Assembly: GCF_000497045.1 (NCBI RefSeq)
Contig: NW_015961952.1
Location: forward strand, 186,001-250,000
Direction: 5' to 3'
DNA length: 64,000 nt
Source: Kalmanozyma brasiliensis GHG001
Lineage: Eukaryota > Basidiomycota > Ustilaginomycetes > Ustilaginales
Every line of letters starts with the position of its first letter. Position 1 is the stretch's first letter. The translations under genes and the position numbers were made by a program. Positions 58,976 to 64,000 of the stretch are shown here, piece by piece. Below the pieces are notes generated by a model. That model had not been told where the DNA came from, searched no databases, and saw nothing but the letters and a program-made list of their open reading frames with translations.

Positions 58976-61900
58976 TTACGCAGCCGTGTGAGCCTCAACA
59001 ACGATCCCTGCAGCGACCGTCTCGCCGTTCATACGCATCAACACGCGTGCCATCTCCTTGTTCGTCCTGGCGTCCTCCAACGGAATCCCGCTGCTCTGCC
59101 CCGCCATCCCCCCCGCCTTGACCGTCACCCTCACCATCGCCGTGCACCCCTTGGTCAGCACGCGCGGCTTCTTCTTGGCCACTCCCCCGCTCGTCTTGTC
59201 CAAAATGCTCACGAGCTCCGTCAGCGTCGCCGCGATGTTGGCGCTGTGATGGAACAACTCGACGCTAGTCCCCGCGACCAGCGGGTAGGTGGGTTCGAAC
59301 ACCAAGATCTGCGCGAGGAACGAGTCGCACAGCGCAATGGGGGCTGAGGGCGCGCAGAGCACCGCGCCGACCGAGACTTGGATCTGGTCGATGCCGCTGA
59401 GGTAGACTGTGGCGTTGGCGCCGGCGACCGCCCAGGGGACGGGTTCGCTATCGACCTCGATGGCGCGGACGATGCCCGATTCGTCGCCAGGGACGGGTCG
59501 GAGGCGGTCGCCGATCTGTACGATGCCCGAGACTACGCGGCCGGACACGCCGACACCGGAAGCAATGGCCGTTTGACCTTTGAAGACGTTTGTCACCGGC
59601 AAACGGAGGGGCGAGTCGAGTTGGCGCGCGGGCGGCTCGAGCGCGTCGAGGATCTCGACGAGCGTGGGTCCGGTGTACCAGGCCGATAGCGCACCGCCTT
59701 CCTCGCGCACAGCTAGGTTCTCGCCAACAGACCCGCCGCAGGGGACAAACTTTAGCTTGCCCGCGTCAAACCCGCACGAGGTCAGGAAGGGCTTGACCTT
59801 GCTCACGATCTCGTCGTATCGCTCCTGACTGTAGCCCACCGCGTCCAGCTTGTTGACTACGATGACGAGCTGCTGCACGCCCAACGACCTGACGAGCAGC
59901 GCGTGCTCTCGCGTCTGGCCGTTGGGTCCGAACCCAGCCTCGAAGGCGCCCTGAATCGAGTCGACGACGAGCAGCGCAGAGTCCGCCTGAGCTGCACCAG
60001 AGATCATGTTCGGGATAAAGTCGCGGTGACCGGGAGCGTCAAGCAGCGTGAAAGTGCGGTGCTGCGTCGAGAAGTGGTCCTGCGCAACATCGATGGTGAC
60101 GCCGCGTTCGCGTTCCTCTTCGGACGAATCGAGGGCCCACGCGTAAGCGAAGCTGCCCTTGCCGATCTTCTGAGAGGCTCGTTCGTTGCTCGAGTATTCG
60201 CGTTGAGACAGAGAGCCTAGCTCGAGGAGCATGCGGCCCATCAGCGTCGACTTGCCGGCGTCGACGTGGCCTACGACGACCAAGCTGAGCTCGGCCTTGC
60301 CATCCTTCTCGCGCTTGCGGTATTCGTCGATGATGCGTTCGTGCGCAATGCCCATCGGCGTCGAGACCGCGCTGGGTGCAGCCGATCCTGCGGAAGAGGC
60401 GGCCCTGCTGCCACCCCCATGCATGTCGAGCGCTTCGATCTCATTTCTGAGCTGGCTGACCGTCGTTCCTCCTGGTTTCGTCGCAGCCGCTTTGGCAGCT
60501 TGGCCGACTGCTGCTTTTCTGTGTAGTGGCGTCGAGGTGCCCGATGCCGGAGCGGACGCATTTGCTGAGGCTGCTGCTTTCTTTGCGGCTGTCAGGCGAT
60601 TCCATGGATCAGATGCAGATGCGAAAGAGAAAGTGTGATGAGGATGCGATCAGTATCAGGGCTGTTGCTGGCAGACAGCGGGCGCAGACTCCATCACTTG
60701 ACACCTAGGCGGGTGCCCTGTCGCGCTTCCATCACAACATCGTCCGGGCTCGGGCCAGCAAATGCTTTTTTGACCGTCTCGAGTCCAGGCTCAGATTCAA
60801 GGCTTGAGCCCTGGACGTAGAGAGCAAACGGCGAGCCTCCAGGCACTTGTCTGAGACGCGACAGTGGTGCAACCAGCTGATCAGCTTCATCCTTGGACGG
60901 GCCAGCTATCGCGCTGGTGGAAACCAATGCGGTCCCTGAGCGTGTTGCAGCGGTGGGCACAGCTGTTGGTCCTGGAGCGGGGTCGGCGGTCGGGAAGAGG
61001 GACGAGATGGGCAGGTCGGAACCGTAGCAGGTCTGTGGGCGGGAACGAGCTTCCTCCTCTGCTGCTTCTGCCGCTGCTGCCTCCTTGGCCTCTGGCGTAG
61101 CTGCTTGGCGCTGTTGCTTGTTCGCAAGCATGCGCTGCTGCAACTTGGAGAGAGGCTTGGTTGCAGCGTCTGAAGTTGCAGCAGCCGAGGTGCTTGGTTC
61201 CTGCGGAGGAACGGCGGCGGGCTTCGATGAGGAGGCAACAGCTCCGCTCCGTGCAGCAGCCAAGGCAGCCAGCTTACTGGTGCGAGCAGGTGACGCTGCA
61301 GAGGCAGAATCAGCAGCGGATGCGGCAGGTGTCGAAGCGCTTGCTGGAGTCGATGGGGGCGCCGGGGACGCTGGTCGCGATCGATTCTGCGCATTGGGAG
61401 GAGGGTTCTCTGCTGGACGCTTCGCACTGGATCGAGCCGCGAGCGCCGAGAGCTTCGACGTTGGCTTGAAGGGCGCTGCAGAGCTCGAGGAAGCTGATGC
61501 GCCTTGGGGCCCTCGTACGAAGTCTGGCGCTAGGCCAGCGAGGTTGCGCTTCGCCATGCCAGCCCGACCACCCGTTGCCAGCCCGCGAAGCCCTTGTGCC
61601 CTACCTCGCGACATGCCTCTTCCGCCTCTGATCTCGGCACGGCGATCTCTTTGCAGCGACAGCTCTTTGAAAGCTTCTATCGTCGGTCCTTCGTCGTCGT
61701 CCAACTGCATGTCGCCGCTCTCTGTGACGGGTGCGGTAGCGGAAAGCGTTTCGGACAGATGTTCAGAGTCTGGTCGCGCTCTTGGCCCGAACGCCTGCAG
61801 CACTGGTCCCTGCCCGGCCCGTCCCGTATCCGCGATCAGAAGTCACCTGCCCAAGGAGTCGAACAAAACACTGAATGTGGAAAGGGGCCGCAGCAAGCCA

Positions 61901-62215
61901 GGCTGAAGTCAGTAACTCACCTTGTTTTTGACGATCCTTTTCTGCTTTGGCTTCTCTCCTGCTCTTTTCCTCGACGAGCTGTGTGACTGCGGAGTCGACG
62001 TCGAAGTAAGCATCCCACAGGATGTCCTTGACTTCGCGCTCGGTGAAGCCGTTGGAGCCTATTGGGCCAAGCACGTCGAGTGTTTGAGCGTAGGCTTCCG
62101 CCATGGCATCGTTGTCCTCGGGCGAGAGATTATCGTAAGGGTCTTCATCGTAGTAGTCGTCTTCCGCGAGCTCCTCGTCTAGGTCGAGATTGCGAACAGC
62201 GCGATGTCTTGACAT
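58976..62215 (-). CDS. HBS1: ribosome-rescue GTPase Hbs1 (three exons)
   Basis: My model is exon 1 at 61921-62215, exon 2 at 60705-61802 and exon 3 at 58976-60588, giving 1001 residues. Hbs1 with Dom34 dissociates stalled ribosomes in no-go and nonstop mRNA decay. Exon 1 carries the HBS1 N-terminal domain ('FTEREVKDILWDAYFDVDSA'). Exon 2 holds a long Ala/Ser/Pro-rich linker, 'GGSPFALYVQ' and the conserved 'FAGPSPDDVV' motif. Exon 3 encodes the eRF3-like GTPase (GHVDAGKS at 571-578, DAPGHRDF, NKLD) and domains II/III. Intron 2 (60589-60704, GTGTCA...GACAG) reads cleanly in frame. The acceptor of intron 1 is less certain; 61803 and a site about 30 bases further on both keep frame. It is longer than yeast Hbs1 (611). 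Confidence 0.92.
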
Positions 62216-62574
62216 GGTTGCCGGCTGTTTGTCTTGGTGGTGCAGAGTCAAGTCGAAAGAGGCACAGCAGGGAGGTACTGATGTTCGCTGCTTCTGCTGC
62301 TTTGTGACGTCTTTGCTGTTGGCTCGTTCGCTCGCACTTTTTGCTCCACCTGCCTGCCTTCGTGTGATTGCTCAGCTCGCAGTTGGATTTCCATCGCACA
62401 GTACAGAGTTTTTTTGCCGATGTAACACTGTCGATTTTTCGGCTCATCAGCAGCTCAACATCATCAGCCTGCGGACGATCAATGTATGCCTGATCGGGGA
62501 CTCCTCAGCTTATGTTGCCCGGACGATATGACTGCTGATACAAAGTCTTCATAGTTTCCATGCCAGTATGAGGA
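62216..62574. other. intergenic region, HBS1 promoter and AIM41 3' flank
   Basis: 359 bases between two minus-strand genes. No gene is seen; it must contain the HBS1 promoter. Confidence 0.4.
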
Positions 62575-63094
62575 TTACTTTGCTTCCGGCAAGAACGTCT
62601 CCAACACGGCAGCCTCCTTCTCCTCCTGCTCGGCCAGGTCCTCTCTTGGCGGCTTGGCGGCTCTGAACTGCTTGGCCGTGTCCTGTCTGCGCTTGATCGC
62701 TTTTGTGATGAGCTTAGAGACCTTGGATACCTGGTTGCCCTTCTGCTTTGCCGAGTACTGGTGTTCCGAGACGATCGAGCGGAGGACGGTGGAAGTGAGC
62801 GAGTCTTTCGCCTTCATAGCTTCCTTGATGCCATATTTGACCTTCGCCAACAGCAGCGCTTCGGGATCTTCGTTGCTCGCCGGTGCTTCTGTTGATGAAA
62901 AGCGTGGCCAAGCTGGTTGATTTGCTGTGCAAAAGGGGAACAGAGGTTGATGTCAGTGAGTTTGCTCGTGACAGTACGAACTCATCTCGGAACTTACATG
63001 GCGCTGGGCTCGATCGCAGGCTCGTCGCCTCGAAAGAGCGCGGCAGCTGCGCTCGCAGTGCATAGTTGTTACGGAGGGCCTGTCGTAGCAGCAT
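62575..63094 (-). CDS. AIM41: Aim41-like mitochondrial GatB/YqeY-domain protein (two exons)
   Basis: Exon 1 (62998-63094) and exon 2 (62575-62924) are joined across a 73-base intron (GTAAGT...CACAG, with a CTGAC branch-like element), giving 148 residues. Exon 1 encodes a basic presequence, MLLRQALRNNYALRAQLPRS. Exon 2 encodes the YqeY fold: 'GIKEAMKAKDSLTSTVLRSI', 'VSKLITKAIKRRQDTAKQF' and 'EKEAAVLETFLPE'. YqeY domains resemble the tRNA-binding C-terminal part of GatB. Yeast Aim41 is a mitochondrial protein of unclear function. Both exons share phase 1, supporting the splice. An in-frame ATG at 63154 would add 20 residues but weaken the presequence. Confidence 0.88.
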
Positions 63095-63430
63095 CTTGGG
63101 TCTTAATCGTTGAAGCAAGGCGGTTGGTGGGAAGGACGATATCGGTACCACCATGGACCAAGCACTTTCTTCCTCCACTCCGCAATTTGCCGAGCTTTTT
63201 TTTGCCACTTTTTTCCGCCACCTTTTTCGTGCCTTTTGGCTTGAACCCTTCTGCCGGACCCATGGCATCGAAAACTCTGAGCCGCGGAAAAAGGCTGCAG
63301 ACCAACCTCGACACCTCTTCTACATGTGGCAGGTGTCGACCTCATGCCACCTCATCTCAGCCCCCGGTTGTTCGACAGATACGTCGCTGGTGACGGGGTA
63401 TGAATATTGAGTGAATGTGCCGATGTCTAT
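63095..63430. other. intergenic region, AIM41 promoter and kinesin 3' flank
   Basis: 336 bases between two minus-strand genes. It contains T-rich runs near 63188-63215 and no recognisable gene. Confidence 0.4.
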
Positions 63431-64000
63431 CTACTTGGAGGAGAAGAACCAGCTCGATCGAGCCTTGGGCGAGTTGGTGTCATTCGGACCTGGTGCTCCA
63501 CCGAAGACAGCCTGCCTCGCCGCAACCGAGCCCGGCTGCGGTCCTGCTGTCGGGCCACCGCCGCGCAGAGGCTTGGCGATGCGACCGAAACCCAGCGGGC
63601 CAGCCGCAACATTGCCACCGGAGGGCACGCGCATCGAGTTGGCTTGATGCAAGCGCTCCTTGACCGCCTGCAGCTGGTCCTCGAACTTGCGGTTCTGCAA
63701 CATGAGCTTCTCCTGGCTGTCCATGAGGTGCTGCTCCAGCGCCTGGATGCGCTCGTTCCTCGCCAACAGCTTTCTCTCGGCAATCGAGACCTCCTTCTTG
63801 AGACTGCTGTTCTGCTCCACCAGCTGCTTCTGCACGTTGGTTAGCTGCTCCAGGTTGCGCTCGAGGAATGCCATCTTCTTCTGCTGCGCCTTGGAGTTGC
63901 TGTTGCGCACCACGTTGTTGTACTGTTCGCGCGACTCGTCGAGCGAGATCTCGAGCTCCACGACCTTCTCGCAGCGGTTCTGCAGGTCGCGCATCAGCGA
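63431..64000 (-). CDS. kin2: conventional kinesin heavy chain, C-terminal part (cut by window edge)
   Basis: Only the last 189 residues are visible; the frame runs off the right edge, with the motor domain outside. What remains is the distal coiled coil and tail of a kinesin-1. Its 'NSNSKAQQKKMAFLERNLEQ' segment is the strongly conserved coil of fungal conventional kinesins. The autoinhibitory IAK motif follows in GFGRIAKPLRGG, and a Gly/Pro-rich end. Kinesin-1 carries vesicles and other cargo toward microtubule plus ends, and in U. maydis the conventional kinesin is called Kin2. The tail IAK motif binds the motor heads to switch off the idle enzyme. Presence of the motif indicates that this form is regulated that way. 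Confidence 0.92.
   Translation of the reverse strand, partial: SLMRDLQNRCEKVVELEISLDESREQYNNVVRNSNSKAQQKKMAFLERNLEQLTNVQKQLVEQNSSLKKEVSIAERKLLARNERIQALEQHLMDSQEKLMLQNRKFEDQLQAVKERLHQANSMRVPSGGNVAAGPLGFGRIAKPLRGGGPTAGPQPGSVAARQAVFGGAPGPNDTNSPKARSSWFFSSK

Overview
The window looks like a piece of nuclear chromosome from a smut fungus or its yeast-like relatives (Basidiomycota, Ustilaginomycetes). The evidence is dense, mostly intronless genes on both strands, short introns with GTRWGT-type donors, long Ser/Pro/Gln-rich protein tails, and a gene set that includes a CrtI-type phytoene desaturase, a CGFS Trx-Grx glutaredoxin, the OMP decarboxylase known as pyr6 in Ustilago maydis and a conventional kinesin with an IAK tail. 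The species cannot be named from sequence alone. I see no transposon, CRISPR array, tRNA, rRNA or secondary-metabolite cluster.

Layout. 0-12 kb: TMEM184-like membrane protein (-), an unrecognised Pro/Ser-rich protein (+), a large Zn2Cys6 transcription factor (-) behind a 2.3 kb upstream region, and an unrecognised polytopic membrane protein (-). 12-28 kb: mitochondrial ribosomal uL15m (-), MOT1 (+), a small HhH-like protein of unknown role (-), plasma-membrane syntaxin SSO1 (-, one intron), mitoribosomal mS38/COX24 (-), RVB2 (-) and COG4 (+). 30-40 kb: kinetochore NUF2 (-), a METTL21-like methyltransferase (+), glutaredoxin GRX3/4 (-), a TBC Rab-GAP (+) and Elongin A (+). 40-48 kb: a zinc-ribbon protein whose first coding exon is the ATG alone (+), tRNA dimethyltransferase TRM1 (-), phytoene desaturase (+) and a Ser/Thr-rich single-pass sensor-like protein (-, one intron). 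50-64 kb: a Pho85-type cyclin with a very long leader (+), mitoribosomal Mrp51 (-), pyr6 (+), endonuclease III (+), ribosome-rescue GTPase HBS1 (-, three exons), AIM41/YqeY (-, two exons) and the 3' end of conventional kinesin (-), cut by the right edge.

The genes are housekeeping functions with no operon logic. Several pairs are divergent and must share promoters (TMEM184/unknown, uL15m/MOT1, RVB2/COG4, TRM1/phytoene desaturase, Mrp51/pyr6), and several are tightly convergent (endonuclease III and HBS1 stop codons are 32 bases apart).

The signals that gene calls do not explain are in the leaders. Several regulatory genes have upstream regions almost free of ATG on the sense strand, each keeping one tiny upstream ORF. 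COG4 has a uORF whose stop overlaps its start codon. TRM1 has two in-frame starts flanking a mitochondrial-type presequence, and HBS1 has an intron whose retention would give a GTPase-less, Ski7-like product. All of these are readings of one sequence without RNA or comparative data.
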